From NCBI RefSeq assembly GCF_016909175.1, contig NZ_JAFBFI010000015.1, positions 62,001 through 126,000 on the forward strand: a stretch of DNA of 64,000 nt, given 5' to 3'. Below are positions 55,276 through 64,000 of this stretch, piece by piece; position 1 is the stretch's first letter; the number at the start of each line of letters is the position of its first letter. This DNA is from Peribacillus deserti (lineage in GTDB: Bacteria; Bacillota; Bacilli; Bacillales; DSM-1321). The notes under the pieces are model-generated. The model searched no databases, was not told the DNA's origin, and worked only from the letters and a program-made list of their open reading frames with translations. A program made the translations under genes and the position numbers.

Positions 55276-56142
55276 TTACATAAATTCGGCTGCCAATTTA
55301 TCAAAACTTCCCTGATCTAAATGAAGATCGGCCTGCGTGAGCGGTGTTTCTGCGTAGCCTGGAATCAGTTCCTGGTACGACTTCCGCTGTAGATCCTGGT
55401 AGATGATCCCTGTCACCAGGCTGTTATGGGCCATCAGGGTCTGCATGGCCGTTTCACGGCTGGAAGAATCATAGCCTTCTATATCACTCAGCTTTGTCAG
55501 GTTCTCTTTAAACCAGTCATATGTATTCACCTTATTGTAGGTTACACAAGGGCTGAATACGTTAATGAGCGAAAAGCCTTTATGCTTAATGCCAGCCTCA
55601 ATAATCGCTGTTAAATCCTTAAGGTCGGTGGAAAAACTCTGTGCAACGAACGTAGCACCTGCGGTTAACGCCATTTCCATAGGAGAAAGAGCCGGTTCTA
55701 TGGAGCCCTGCGGCGTTGATTTTGTCTTAAATCCGGCTGCTGAACGCGGTGATGTCTGTCCCTTCGTCAGGCCATAAATCTGATTATCCATGACAATATA
55801 CGTGATATCAATATTGCGGCGGATCGCATGGATAGTATGTCCCATCCCTATGGCAAATCCATCGCCGTCTCCACCGGAGGCAATAACGGTTAAATCGCGG
55901 TTGGCCATTTTCACACCCTGTGCAATCGGAAGGCAGCGCCCATGAATTCCATGGAATCCATACGAATTGATATAGCCTGAAATACGGCCGGAACAGCCGA
56001 TCCCTGATACAATGGCCATCCCTTCCGGTTCAAGACCGACATTAGCCGCTGCTCTCTGGATGGCAGCCTGAACGGAGAAATCTCCGCAGCCCGGACACCA
56101 ATTTGGTTTAACATTATTACGAAACTCTTTAAATGTTGCCAT
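55276..56142 (-). CDS. korB: 2-oxoacid:ferredoxin oxidoreductase beta subunit
   Basis: A 288-residue TPP-binding subunit: NWCPGCGDFSVQ cluster/TPP loop, ASGGDGDGFAIGMGHTIHAIRRN and DNQIYGLTKGQTSPRS. With the alpha subunit it oxidatively decarboxylates 2-oxoglutarate or another 2-oxoacid to acyl-CoA and reduces ferredoxin. Start at ATG 56142 (MATFKEF), with AAGGAG 10 bases upstream; it overlaps the end of the alpha gene by 14 bases. The 2-oxoglutarate assignment follows the usual Bacillaceae annotation; pyruvate is possible. Confidence 0.88.
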   Translation of the reverse strand: MATFKEFRNNVKPNWCPGCGDFSVQAAIQRAAANVGLEPEGMAIVSGIGCSGRISGYINSYGFHGIHGRCLPIAQGVKMANRDLTVIASGGDGDGFAIGMGHTIHAIRRNIDITYIVMDNQIYGLTKGQTSPRSAAGFKTKSTPQGSIEPALSPMEMALTAGATFVAQSFSTDLKDLTAIIEAGIKHKGFSLINVFSPCVTYNKVNTYDWFKENLTKLSDIEGYDSSSRETAMQTLMAHNSLVTGIIYQDLQRKSYQELIPGYAETPLTQADLHLDQGSFDKLAAEFM

Positions 56143-57880
56143 ATTCGAACAGCTCCTTACACTCGGTATGAACGGTATGCGGCAGGAATGGATTTCCATC
56201 GTATTTTAAGATGCTTGTAATCTTATCAGCATGTCCCACATTCATCTTTAAGATATTTGCCAGCTGGCCGGTCGCATTATTCTCAATCACTACTACTTTC
56301 TTAGCCCTGCGTACGAGCGGCAGCATTTCGTCTGCTGGGAAAGGGTGGATTAACCGTACATGCGCATGGTTTGCTTTGATTCCTTCCTGTTCAAGCCGGT
56401 CCATAGCCTCTTCAATTACTCCCCGAGTGGAGTTGAAGCCGACAATCAGCAGATCAGAATCTTCATGTTTGCAATTTTTATGAATAGGAGTATTAAAACG
56501 AATATTTTTCGTCTTTCTCATCCGTTTATCCATTTGCTTTTTCCGGTTTGATGCAACCTCTGAAGGCTTGCCGGTTTCATCATGCTCTACTCCCGTTACA
56601 TGGAATATACCGTTCTTTGTCCCAGGAAGAACACGCGGAGAGACTCCATCTTCTGTCACTTCGTATCTCTTAAAATAGGCTTTGTCTGCTGGTTCTGGAA
56701 TCGGGTCCGTAACCAGCTTCCCTCTTCTGATTTCCACCTGATCAAACTGCAGCGGGTGTACAGTCTGCTTGCCAAGCGACAGCTGCAGGTCAGATAAAAT
56801 TATAACAGGGCACTGATATTCTTCAGCAAGGTTAAATGCTTCTGCCGTATCATAAAAGGCTTCTTCTACCGTGCTTGGCGCCATGACGATCTTTGGAATT
56901 TCTCCATGTGTACCGTATATCATCGCCATAAGGTCGGACTGCTCCTGTTTCGTCGGCAATCCTGTAGAAGGCCCGCCCCTCTGAGTATCCACAATTACAA
57001 GCGGTGTTTCCGTGATGCCAGAAAGACCGATTGCTTCCATTTTCAGCGAAAGACCTGGGCCTGCCGAAGCAGTTAATGCACGCACACCGGCATAGTTAGC
57101 GCCTATAGCCATTGTACAGGCAGCAATTTCATCCTCCGTCTGAATCACTGTTCCGCCTAGCGGAGGCAGCTTTTTAATCAGGTATTCCATAATCTCTGAG
57201 GCTGGAGTGATAGGATAAGCAGCCATAAAACGGCAGCCCCCTGCTAGGGCTCCAAGGGCAATCGCGTCATTCCCGATCATGAACAAACGCTTTTGGCCAT
57301 CTGCTTTTGCAAGCTCCAGTGTCCCTTGGTTATTTCCAAGGAGGGCTTTCATATAATCATAGCCTTCACGGATGGCTTCCAAGTTCTTTTGAACAATCTG
57401 CGCCCCCTTTCGGCCAAATATTTCTTCCACCACTTCATTGAATACATGGATATCTAAGCCTAAAACAGCTGAAGAAGATCCTACTGCCACCATATTCTTC
57501 ATTAAAGAAGTTCCAAGTTCAGCAGCCATTTCTGTAAAGGGAATGGAATAAAGGGCTGCATCAGTATCATCAGGTCTGACAGGCTTGAACTTGGTATCTG
57601 CAATAATGATTCCGGTTTTGTTAAGTTCTTTATAATTCACATCAATTGTTTCTTGGTCGAATGCAACAAGGATATCTAAATCGTCTGCTATAGACCGGGT
57701 TTCAGTCGTGCTGACCCGGATCTTATTATTGGTATGCCCGCCCTTAATACGAGATGAGAAATGACGGTAGCCATATAGATAATAGCCTAAACGATTTAGC
57801 GCAATACTGAAAATTTCTCCCGTACTTTCAATACCTTCACCCTGTTGACCGCCAACTTTCCATGAAAGCTGATTGATCAT
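56129..57880 (-). CDS. korA: 2-oxoacid:ferredoxin oxidoreductase gamma-alpha fusion subunit
   Basis: A 583-residue subunit. The gamma domain is fused at the N-terminus (WKVGGQQGEGIESTGEIFS, SSRIKGGHTNNKIR), followed by the alpha pyrimidine-binding domain (AAYPITPASEIMEYL, TEDEIAACTMAIGA, SAGPGLSLKMEA, QRGGPSTGLPTKQEQ) and a C-terminal domain. Forms the enzyme with korB. The unit sits between spoVS and tdh, interrupting the spoVS-tdh order that I recall from B. subtilis. Confidence 0.9.
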   Translation of the reverse strand: MINQLSWKVGGQQGEGIESTGEIFSIALNRLGYYLYGYRHFSSRIKGGHTNNKIRVSTTETRSIADDLDILVAFDQETIDVNYKELNKTGIIIADTKFKPVRPDDTDAALYSIPFTEMAAELGTSLMKNMVAVGSSSAVLGLDIHVFNEVVEEIFGRKGAQIVQKNLEAIREGYDYMKALLGNNQGTLELAKADGQKRLFMIGNDAIALGALAGGCRFMAAYPITPASEIMEYLIKKLPPLGGTVIQTEDEIAACTMAIGANYAGVRALTASAGPGLSLKMEAIGLSGITETPLVIVDTQRGGPSTGLPTKQEQSDLMAMIYGTHGEIPKIVMAPSTVEEAFYDTAEAFNLAEEYQCPVIILSDLQLSLGKQTVHPLQFDQVEIRRGKLVTDPIPEPADKAYFKRYEVTEDGVSPRVLPGTKNGIFHVTGVEHDETGKPSEVASNRKKQMDKRMRKTKNIRFNTPIHKNCKHEDSDLLIVGFNSTRGVIEEAMDRLEQEGIKANHAHVRLIHPFPADEMLPLVRRAKKVVVIENNATGQLANILKMNVGHADKITSILKYDGNPFLPHTVHTECKELFEYGNI

Positions 57881-58199
57881 GTCCTTACACCCCTTTTAAA
57901 CTCACATAAATGGTAAACTCATACAAAAGGTAGTACTCGTTTTCCAAAGAATCAGGAAATTTTCTAGGTATGTATTGCCTGCAGATGATCATGAAGTGTT
58001 TGTACTTTTAACCTAAAAATGCCGCCTCATTATGATCTTGGAAGGTTCGTACTAAACGATTCAATTCTAGCCGAAATATGACTAAAAACGCAACATATTT
58101 TTCAGAAAAGTGTAACTTTACTGAAAATTTAATTTCTTATGAAAAACATGGCTGTCTCTGTTTAAAAACTTTCTTATATCATTCGACGAAAGAATCACA
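57881..58199. other. Gap upstream of korA
   Basis: AT-rich, presumably the korAB promoter region; no further feature seen. Confidence 0.3.
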
Positions 58200-58238
58200 A
58201 ATGCCTGCTTGCAGTACTATGCAAGCAGGCATTTTTTT
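58200..58238. terminator. spoVS terminator
   Basis: ATGCCTGCTTGC-agtactat-GCAAGCAGGCAT touching the spoVS stop codon; T-run on the plus side, TTTGTG on the minus side. Confidence 0.75.
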
Positions 58239-58497
58239 AGCGGGGTTCTATAATCAGTTTTATAGCTGTCCGTTCTTCTCCGTCTATCAAGATATCTGTA
58301 AAGGCAGGAATACAAATCAAGTCTACACCACTAGGTGCTACGAATCCTCGTGCAATCGCTACTGCCTTTACCGCTTGATTCAACGCACCAGCTCCGATAG
58401 CTTGAATTTCTGCGGCCCCTCTTTCCCTTAATACACCCGCAAGTGCGCCTGCTACAGAATTGGGATTAGATTTTGCTGAAACCTTTAATATTTCCAT
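58237..58497 (-). CDS. spoVS: Stage V sporulation protein S
   Basis: An 86-residue Alba-like protein, nearly invariant across spore formers: MEILKVSAKSNPNSVAGALAG, GAAEIQAIGAGALNQAVKAV and IPAFTDILIDGEERTAIKLI. It acts early and at stage V of sporulation, probably by nucleic acid binding. AAGGAGGAG precedes the ATG. Gene order rny-ymdB-spoVS is conserved. Confidence 0.97.
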   Translation of the reverse strand: MEILKVSAKSNPNSVAGALAGVLRERGAAEIQAIGAGALNQAVKAVAIARGFVAPSGVDLICIPAFTDILIDGEERTAIKLIIEPR

Positions 58498-58735
58498 TCC
58501 CTAGCTCCTCCTTGTTTTATCCCATACCCATTGCCAATTTTCAACAGGTATTAAGTAAACTTCGTTCCGGAGACAAACCTCCTGAACGATCGTTATCTCA
58601 TCGAGTGCCAAACATCCTTCTTATGCGTATAGTCCGGGCGTCTGCACCAGGATAATCTTACTCACTTTCACTATATTCATAGAAAGAGCCCTGTATTCCT
58701 TGTCCAGCAAATTCATCTCAATCTCATAAAAGAAA

Positions 58736-58764
58736 AAAGACCATGCTCTCGCCGCATGGTCTTT
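58736..58764 (-). terminator. ymdB terminator
   Basis: AAAGACCATGC-tctcgcc-GCATGGTCTTT, TTTTCTTTT on the minus strand. Confidence 0.88.
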
Positions 58765-58781
58765 AACATTAGCTTTTTGTT

Positions 58782-59579
58782 TTAACTAAAAAAAGGATGA
58801 TCATCATTGATTAAAATTCGTTCTGTTTTTTTGGCTTTGCCTGTTTTCGGATCTAAATCAATTATTACAGCGCTTAGAAGCTTTCTTCCTTCTGAAGGCA
58901 CTTCGAAACGGACCGGCATGCTGGTTAAGAACCTTGTGATTACAGCTTCTCTTCCCATTCCAAGGATCGCATCATAAGGACCTGTCATACCTACATCAGT
59001 AAGGTAGGCAGTACCTCCTGGCAGTATACGGTCGTCTGATGTTTGAACATGTGTATGTGTCCCTACAACAGCCGATACTCTTCCATCTAAATACCAGCCC
59101 ATTGCCTGTTTCTCACTGGACGCTTCAGCATGGAAATCAACAAAGATAATGTCTGTTCTTTTTCTTGCTATTTCGACCAATTCATCAGCCTTCATAAAAG
59201 GACAATCCAGCGGAGGCATAAAGGTACGGCCCTGAAGACTTATGACTGCTACTTCTGACTGGTTATACTTGATAAATTTGATTCCTTCACCTGGTGTACC
59301 CTCAGGAAAATTACCCGGACGAACCAGATATTTAGCCTCATCAATAAACTCAAAGATATCCCGGTTATCCCAGGAATGGTTTCCCAGCGTGACAGCCTGA
59401 GCACCGCTTTCTAAAAACTGGCGGTATATTTTCTCAGTAATACCCCTGCCGGCGGCTGCATTTTCTCCATTTATGATCGTGATCTGAGGCTTATATTTCT
59501 CCTTCAGTCTCGGAACATACTCTTGTACCATATCTCTTCCAGGAGATCCAACGACATCCCCAACAAACAAAATTCTCAT
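58782..59579 (-). CDS. ymdB: YmdB metallophosphodiesterase
   Basis: A 265-residue calcineurin-like phosphodiesterase. Metal and active-site residues occur at the expected positions by count: Asp8, Glu39, Asn40, Asn67, His68, His150, His175 and His177. YmdB hydrolyses 2',3'-cyclic nucleotides and is needed for colony and biofilm development. It follows the RNase Y gene after 145 bases that include a terminator, so the two can be expressed separately. Confidence 0.95.
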   Translation of the reverse strand: MRILFVGDVVGSPGRDMVQEYVPRLKEKYKPQITIINGENAAAGRGITEKIYRQFLESGAQAVTLGNHSWDNRDIFEFIDEAKYLVRPGNFPEGTPGEGIKFIKYNQSEVAVISLQGRTFMPPLDCPFMKADELVEIARKRTDIIFVDFHAEASSEKQAMGWYLDGRVSAVVGTHTHVQTSDDRILPGGTAYLTDVGMTGPYDAILGMGREAVITRFLTSMPVRFEVPSEGRKLLSAVIIDLDPKTGKAKKTERILINDDHPFFS

Positions 59580-59700
59580 AACTATCCCTTTCTAAATGGA
59601 AACTGTTTTCCATACGGCCTTGTAGGTTATTTTTTAACATAATAGATCTATCCTATACCTCGCCAAGCAGATCCCTCTGTTTATAAGGGGTATAAATGGA

Positions 59701-59726
59701 AAAAGAGTGGCAGATGCCACTCTTTT
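59701..59726 (-). terminator. rny terminator
   Basis: AAAAGAGTGGCA-ga-TGCCACTCTTTT, overlapping the rny stop; minus strand continues TCCATTTATA. Confidence 0.75.
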
Positions 59727-61284
59727 ATTTAGCGTATTCAACGGCTCTTGTTTCCCTGATCACAGTAACTTTAATGTGTCCTGGATAATCGAGCTCTTCT
59801 TCAATACGTTTGCGGATATCTCTCGCCAATCGATGCGCTTCCAGATCGTCAATCGCTTCTGGTCTAACCATAATACGAACTTCACGGCCTGCTTGAATCG
59901 CAAAGGATTTCTCAACACCCTCATAGGATTCTGAGATTTCTTCCAGCTTTTCAAGACGGCGGATATAGTTCTCTAAGGTTTCGCTGCGTGCTCCTGGTCT
60001 TGCAGCCGATAAAGCATCTGCTGCAGCAACAAGAACGGCTATAACAGAAGTTGGTTCAGTATCGCCATGATGGGAAGCAATACTGTTAATAACAACAGGA
60101 TGTTCCTTATATTTAGTAGCAAGCTCTACGCCGATTTCAACGTGGCTTCCTTCTACTTCATGATCGATCGCTTTTCCTATATCATGCAGTAATCCTGCTC
60201 TGCGGGCAAGGGTTTCATCTTCACCGAGCTCAGCAGCAAGCAGTCCTGACAAAAAGGCAACTTCCATCGAATGTTTAAGTACATTCTGGCCGTAGCTCGT
60301 ACGGAACTTCAAGCGGCCCATAATTTTAATGAGATCTGGATGGAGCCCGTGAACGCCCACTTCAAACGTGGTCTGTTCACCAATTTCACGGATGTGTTCA
60401 TCCACTTCACGTCTTGCTTTATCCACCATCTCTTCAATGCGGGCTGGATGGATCCGTCCATCCTGAACAAGATTGTCCAGAGCGATACGGGCTGTTTCAC
60501 GTCTAATTGGGTCAAACCCTGATAAAATAACTGCTTCAGGAGTATCATCAATGATAAGATCTATTCCTGTTAGAGTTTCAAGGGTACGAATGTTACGTCC
60601 TTCACGGCCAATAATGCGTCCCTTCATTTCATCATTAGGAAGGTTGACTACTGAAACGGTTGTTTCCGCCACGTGGTCTGCTGCGCATCTTTGGATTGCA
60701 AGAGAAAGAACTTCTCTTGCTTTCTTATCAGCCTCTTCTTTCGCTCGGATTTCACTTTCTTTAATAATAAGTGCCGTATCATGAGCCAATTCTTTCTCTA
60801 CCTTATCGATAATGATAGACCTGGCTTCCTCGCGAGTAAGTCCGGAGATACGCTCCAATTCGACTTGTTGAGTGCGAACCATTTCGTCCACTTTGCTTTC
60901 CATCTCTTCAATATGCTGTTGTCTTTGGTTTAGAGAATCGTCTTTCTTTTCTAAAAGCATGTCACGTTTATTTAACGTTTCATCTTTACGGTCAAGATTC
61001 TCTTCTCTTTGTAATAAACGGTTTTCTTGTTTTTGTAATTCAGATCTCCGTTCGCGCACATCTCTTTCAGCATCAGAACGAAGCTTATGAATCTCATCTT
61101 TAGCTTCCAACAGGGCTTCTTTCTTTTTAGAATCAGCTTCTCGTTTTGCATCTTCGATAATCTGTTCTGCAGAAACTTTTGCCCCGGCAATCTTATTCTC
61201 CGTTATGGATTTTCGAATAAGATAGCCAACAACTGCACCGACGAATAGGCCAAGCAAAATGGAGATGATTGTAATGGGTTCCAT
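59725..61284 (-). CDS. rny: Ribonuclease Y
   Basis: A 519-residue membrane-anchored endoribonuclease. N-terminal transmembrane helix ([20 protein letters not shown]), a long coiled coil to about residue 200 (rich in Lys/Glu), KH domain ([15 protein letters not shown]) and HD domain with [12 protein letters not shown]. It starts decay of many mRNAs and works with the RicA/F/T complex. Adjacent ymdB is conserved. Confidence 0.96.
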   Translation of the reverse strand: MEPITIISILLGLFVGAVVGYLIRKSITENKIAGAKVSAEQIIEDAKREADSKKKEALLEAKDEIHKLRSDAERDVRERRSELQKQENRLLQREENLDRKDETLNKRDMLLEKKDDSLNQRQQHIEEMESKVDEMVRTQQVELERISGLTREEARSIIIDKVEKELAHDTALIIKESEIRAKEEADKKAREVLSLAIQRCAADHVAETTVSVVNLPNDEMKGRIIGREGRNIRTLETLTGIDLIIDDTPEAVILSGFDPIRRETARIALDNLVQDGRIHPARIEEMVDKARREVDEHIREIGEQTTFEVGVHGLHPDLIKIMGRLKFRTSYGQNVLKHSMEVAFLSGLLAAELGEDETLARRAGLLHDIGKAIDHEVEGSHVEIGVELATKYKEHPVVINSIASHHGDTEPTSVIAVLVAAADALSAARPGARSETLENYIRRLEKLEEISESYEGVEKSFAIQAGREVRIMVRPEAIDDLEAHRLARDIRKRIEEELDYPGHIKVTVIRETRAVEYAK

Positions 61285-61587
61285 CGTAACACCTCCTCTT
61301 GCTATGAACTTGTTTTTTGTTAAATGTGAATGTCGGCATGTACATTGTTACATAACTTCAATATACAGCACAAAGGCTTTTTCATCATTTCACTTATTTG
61401 AAAAAATGTAAAATATACATATTAATTGTAAGCTTGAGATTTTTTATTGTCAAGGGTTTGTCCTTTATGAAACCGCTAATTGACTGTATTTTTTGGAAAT
61501 AATTATATACTGCGATGAGCGGCTCCATTTTCCTCGGTTTTTTAGACACTCTGAATGGCAGGATCCATACCTGCACATATAATTGAA

Positions 61588-61615
61588 GGACTTGAAAGCT
61601 CTATGCTTCAAGTCC
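61588..61615 (-). terminator. recA terminator
   Basis: GGACTTGAA-agctctatgc-TTCAAGTCC, just after the recA stop; weak T content on the minus strand. Bases 61285-61587 hold no gene. Confidence 0.6.
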
Positions 61616-61623
61616 CTTTGCAA

Positions 61624-62667
61624 TTAATCTATTAGATTAAGTTCTTCCTGGTCATCTGCATCTTCCGGAGCAGTATGTTCTCCGTCTAAACCATGATGAT
61701 CACGAATTTTTTGTCTCACTTCGTCACGAAGAGCAGGATTTTCTTTCAGGAACAGCTTCGCATTTTCACGCCCCTGGCCCAGTCTTTCTTCATTATAAGA
61801 ATACCATGATCCGCTTTTTTGAACGATATCCAGGTCTGAACCCATATCAATCGTTTCACCTTCACGGGAAATGCCTTCTCCGTACATAATATCTACTTCC
61901 GCCACGCGGAACGGAGGAGCTACCTTGTTTTTAACTACTTTAATTTTGGTCCTGTTACCCATAATATCGTTGCCCTGTTTTAAGGCTTCAGCACGTCTTA
62001 CTTCCAGGCGGACAGAAGAATAGAATTTCAATGCACGTCCACCAGGAGTTGTCTCGGGGTTACCGAACATTACGCCGACTTTTTCACGAATCTGGTTAAT
62101 AAAGATCGCAATCGTTTTGGATTTGTTGATGGCCCCAGACAGCTTACGGAGTGCCTGTGACATTAAACGCGCTTGAAGACCAACGTGTGAATCTCCCATT
62201 TCCCCTTCAATTTCAGCTTTCGGAACAAGAGCTGCTACAGAGTCAATGACGATGATATCTACCGCGCCGCTTCGTACCAGCGCTTCAGCGATTTCTAATG
62301 CCTGCTCGCCGGTATCCGGCTGAGAAAGAAGAAGTTCATCAATGTTAACTCCAAGCTTTTGGGCATATGCAGGATCCAAGGCATGTTCAGCATCAATAAA
62401 TGCTGCTTGTCCTCCATTAGACTGTACTTCTGCAATCGCATGAAGCGCAACTGTCGTTTTACCAGAGCTCTCAGGGCCGTAAATTTCAATAACCCGTCCA
62501 CGAGGATAGCCGCCGACTCCAAGGGCTACATCCAGAGCAAGAGATCCGCTTGATATAGTTGAAATTTCACGGTCCGTCTGCTCTCCCAATTTCATAATGG
62601 AACCTTTACCAAACTGCTTTTCTATTTGTTTTAACGCCATTTCAAGGGCTGCTTGACGATCACTCAC
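61624..62667 (-). CDS. recA: Recombinase RecA
   Basis: A 347-residue RecA: Walker [10 protein letters not shown], Walker [12 protein letters not shown]1/L2 DNA loops ([20 protein letters not shown]) and an acidic C-terminus. It drives homologous recombination and the SOS response. GTG start at 62667 (MSDRQAAL), preceded by AAAGGAGGA at 7 bases; the longer frame would run through that site. A LexA box and promoter lie upstream. Confidence 0.97.
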   Translation of the reverse strand: MSDRQAALEMALKQIEKQFGKGSIMKLGEQTDREISTISSGSLALDVALGVGGYPRGRVIEIYGPESSGKTTVALHAIAEVQSNGGQAAFIDAEHALDPAYAQKLGVNIDELLLSQPDTGEQALEIAEALVRSGAVDIIVIDSVAALVPKAEIEGEMGDSHVGLQARLMSQALRKLSGAINKSKTIAIFINQIREKVGVMFGNPETTPGGRALKFYSSVRLEVRRAEALKQGNDIMGNRTKIKVVKNKVAPPFRVAEVDIMYGEGISREGETIDMGSDLDIVQKSGSWYSYNEERLGQGRENAKLFLKENPALRDEVRQKIRDHHGLDGEHTAPEDADDQEELNLID

Positions 62668-62766
62668 AAAAAGTTCCTCCTTTATATATACATTAACCAT
62701 CTATGTAGGTTAATAGTTGATTATACCAGTTGTTTTAAAGCTTATCTCATCTCAAAACCTATCTTA

Positions 62767-62818
62767 ACTATATACCTTTTCCGGCTGTTTGACAAGTAAA
62801 AAATCGAACATTTATTCG
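62767..62818 (-). promoter_or_regulatory. recA promoter with LexA (SOS) box
   Basis: Minus strand TTGTCA (forward 62790-62795), 17 bases, TATAGT (62767-62772). CGAATAAATGTTCG (forward 62805-62818) just upstream of the -35 differs from the Bacillus SOS consensus CGAAC-N4-GTTCG by one base. The -35 box is 9 bases from the operator. Confidence 0.85.
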
Positions 62819-62937
62819 GTTTTTTTGAAGACTAAATTCTTTTCATTTTTTGGTTTTCATCTAGGGAATTTCGCCTTTTTCTAAATCAATCATCCTTCAA
62901 AAAGAGGAATTTACGGTCCTGAAATCAGAAAAAGAAA

Positions 62938-62960
62938 ATGCCTGTCTTCTAGACAGGCAT
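62938..62960 (-). terminator. cinA terminator
   Basis: ATGCCTGTC-ttcta-GACAGGCAT; minus strand continues TTTTCTTTTT. Confidence 0.88.
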
Positions 62961-62965
62961 GATTC

Positions 62966-64000
62966 TTAACTGTTTGGATGCAGGCCCAGCTCTTTTAATA
63001 GGTAGTGGCACCCGTATTTGACTGTACGGATCCTATTTTGCGACCTGCTTCCTGATAGATTAAGTTTTTTGCAGACAGTCTTGCTGTCTTTAATGGCAAT
63101 TCCGATAAACACAGTTCCAACCGGATGTCCTTCCAGGGAATCGGGTCCTGCTACACCGGTAAAGCTGATCCCCACATCAGAATCGACTAGTGAGCGGACA
63201 TTCTCGGCCATTTCTCTGGCACATTCTTCACTCACTACTCCATATGTGTTAATCGTTTCTTCTTTAATTTTTAACAGCTTCATCTTGGCTTCATTCGTAT
63301 AGCTGACAATTCCGCCTTTTAAAATAAGTCCGGAACCTGGAATGGAGGTTAAATCTTCCTGGAACATGCCGCCGGTCAGGCTTTCCGCAGCAGAGATGGT
63401 ATATCTCATGCTGCTCAGTTCTTTGACTACTTCCTTCATTAAAGAAGTTTCATCGTCCCCATAATAGAATTCGCCTACCCGGGAAAGAATCTCCTTCTCC
63501 ATTTCGGAAATAAGCTCCAGGGTCTTTTCCTTGGAAGCGTGCTTTGCCGTAATCCTTAATGTCACTTCCCCATCCGCTGCCAGCGGTGCAAGTGTGGGGT
63601 TAGTCTGAGTTTCCAGCAAATCTTCTATTTTAGTCTCGAGCAAAGATTCACCGATTCCAAAGAATCGCAGCACTTTAGATTCAATTCGTTCTTGTATATC
63701 CAGTTTGTCTAACAGTTTTTTAAAGCCGTATTCTACAAACATGGGTTCCATTTCTTTCGGAGGCCCCGGCAGCAGCATGTATGAGATATTCCCTTTATCT
63801 ACAAGCATACCTGGAGCCATGCCGTGATCGTTCGGAAGAATATCAGACCCTTCCAGTACGAGCGCCTGTTTTTTATTGTTTTCCGTCATTTCACGGCCTG
63901 CTTTTTCAAAATATTGAACAATGGATGCCATGGCTTCCTCATCCGTTATCAGAGGCAGGGACAAATGTTTCGAAATCGTTTCTTTCGTCATATCGTCCTT
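62966..64000 (-). CDS. cinA: Competence/damage-inducible protein CinA (5' end outside window)
   Basis: The last about 345 codons of CinA. The MoCF-biosynthesis-like domain contains LPGPPKEMEPMF; the C-terminal PncC-type nicotinamide nucleotide amidohydrolase domain has AAESLTGGMFQEDLTSIPGS, GVVSEECAREMAENV and GVAGPDSLEGHPVGTVF. The frame continues past 64000 (preceding codons encode KDD), so the ATG at 63991 is internal. It recycles oxidised nucleotide derivatives. Located before recA, as in Bacillus. Confidence 0.93.
   Translation of the reverse strand, partial: KDDMTKETISKHLSLPLITDEEAMASIVQYFEKAGREMTENNKKQALVLEGSDILPNDHGMAPGMLVDKGNISYMLLPGPPKEMEPMFVEYGFKKLLDKLDIQERIESKVLRFFGIGESLLETKIEDLLETQTNPTLAPLAADGEVTLRITAKHASKEKTLELISEMEKEILSRVGEFYYGDDETSLMKEVVKELSSMRYTISAAESLTGGMFQEDLTSIPGSGLILKGGIVSYTNEAKMKLLKIKEETINTYGVVSEECAREMAENVRSLVDSDVGISFTGVAGPDSLEGHPVGTVFIGIAIKDSKTVCKKLNLSGSRSQNRIRTVKYGCHYLLKELGLHPNS

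Overview
The window is a chromosomal segment of a spore-forming, low-to-moderate GC Bacillota, almost certainly Bacillaceae. The evidence is the ordered core block cinA-recA-rny-ymdB-spoVS-(kor)-tdh-kbl-miaB-ricA-cotE-mutS-mutL, the sporulation genes cotE and spoVS, strong AGGAGG-type ribosome binding sites, and intrinsic terminators after most units. I cannot name the species. No rRNA, tRNA, CRISPR array or intact mobile element was found.

Region by region (most genes are on the minus strand). (1) 0.1-9.9 kb: an acyl/alcohol catabolic cluster. A Mn/Fe R2-like ligand-binding oxidase sits with an alcohol dehydrogenase, an aldehyde dehydrogenase, an acyl-CoA ligase and an MBL hydrolase; next to it is a second operon with an acyl-CoA dehydrogenase, an SDR and a two-subunit MaoC-type hydratase. 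Read in order, these could take an oxidised lipophilic compound to beta-oxidation. (2) 10-23.3 kb: a ring-cleaving dioxygenase with a MarR-type operator, a TSUP permease, proline dehydrogenase, a yybP-ykoY manganese riboswitch with two genes, a decayed ABC-F gene, a uracil-DNA glycosylase homologue, sstT, a newly found 59-residue gene and a secreted EEP phosphatase/nuclease. (3) 24-35.8 kb: a self-contained glucan locus. It has a secreted glucoamylase-like enzyme, an ABC importer without its own ATPase, a GH3 beta-glucosidase, a GH94 enzyme of the 1,2-beta-oligoglucan phosphorylase type and a LacI regulator. Four identical GAAACGTTTC operators lie at its promoters. (4) 36.5-43.4 kb: an accessory stretch with a MscS channel, several small unrecognised genes, an MFS remnant and a secreted M6 metalloprotease. 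(5) 44-64 kb: the conserved mismatch repair, spore coat, tRNA modification, threonine catabolism, RNase Y and RecA block.

The most unusual observation is non-coding. Three intergenic stretches (about 3.10-3.43, 12.86-13.01 and 46.14-46.36 kb) each repeat their own short, partly palindromic word at a spacing of 20-21 bp, two turns of DNA, with unrelated sequence between the words. They match no element class I know. Further points of interest are the R2lox pathway context, the operator-defined glucan regulon, an Arg/Asp repeat protein beside cotE, a MITE-like GC-rich element, and a pair of related terminator hairpins.
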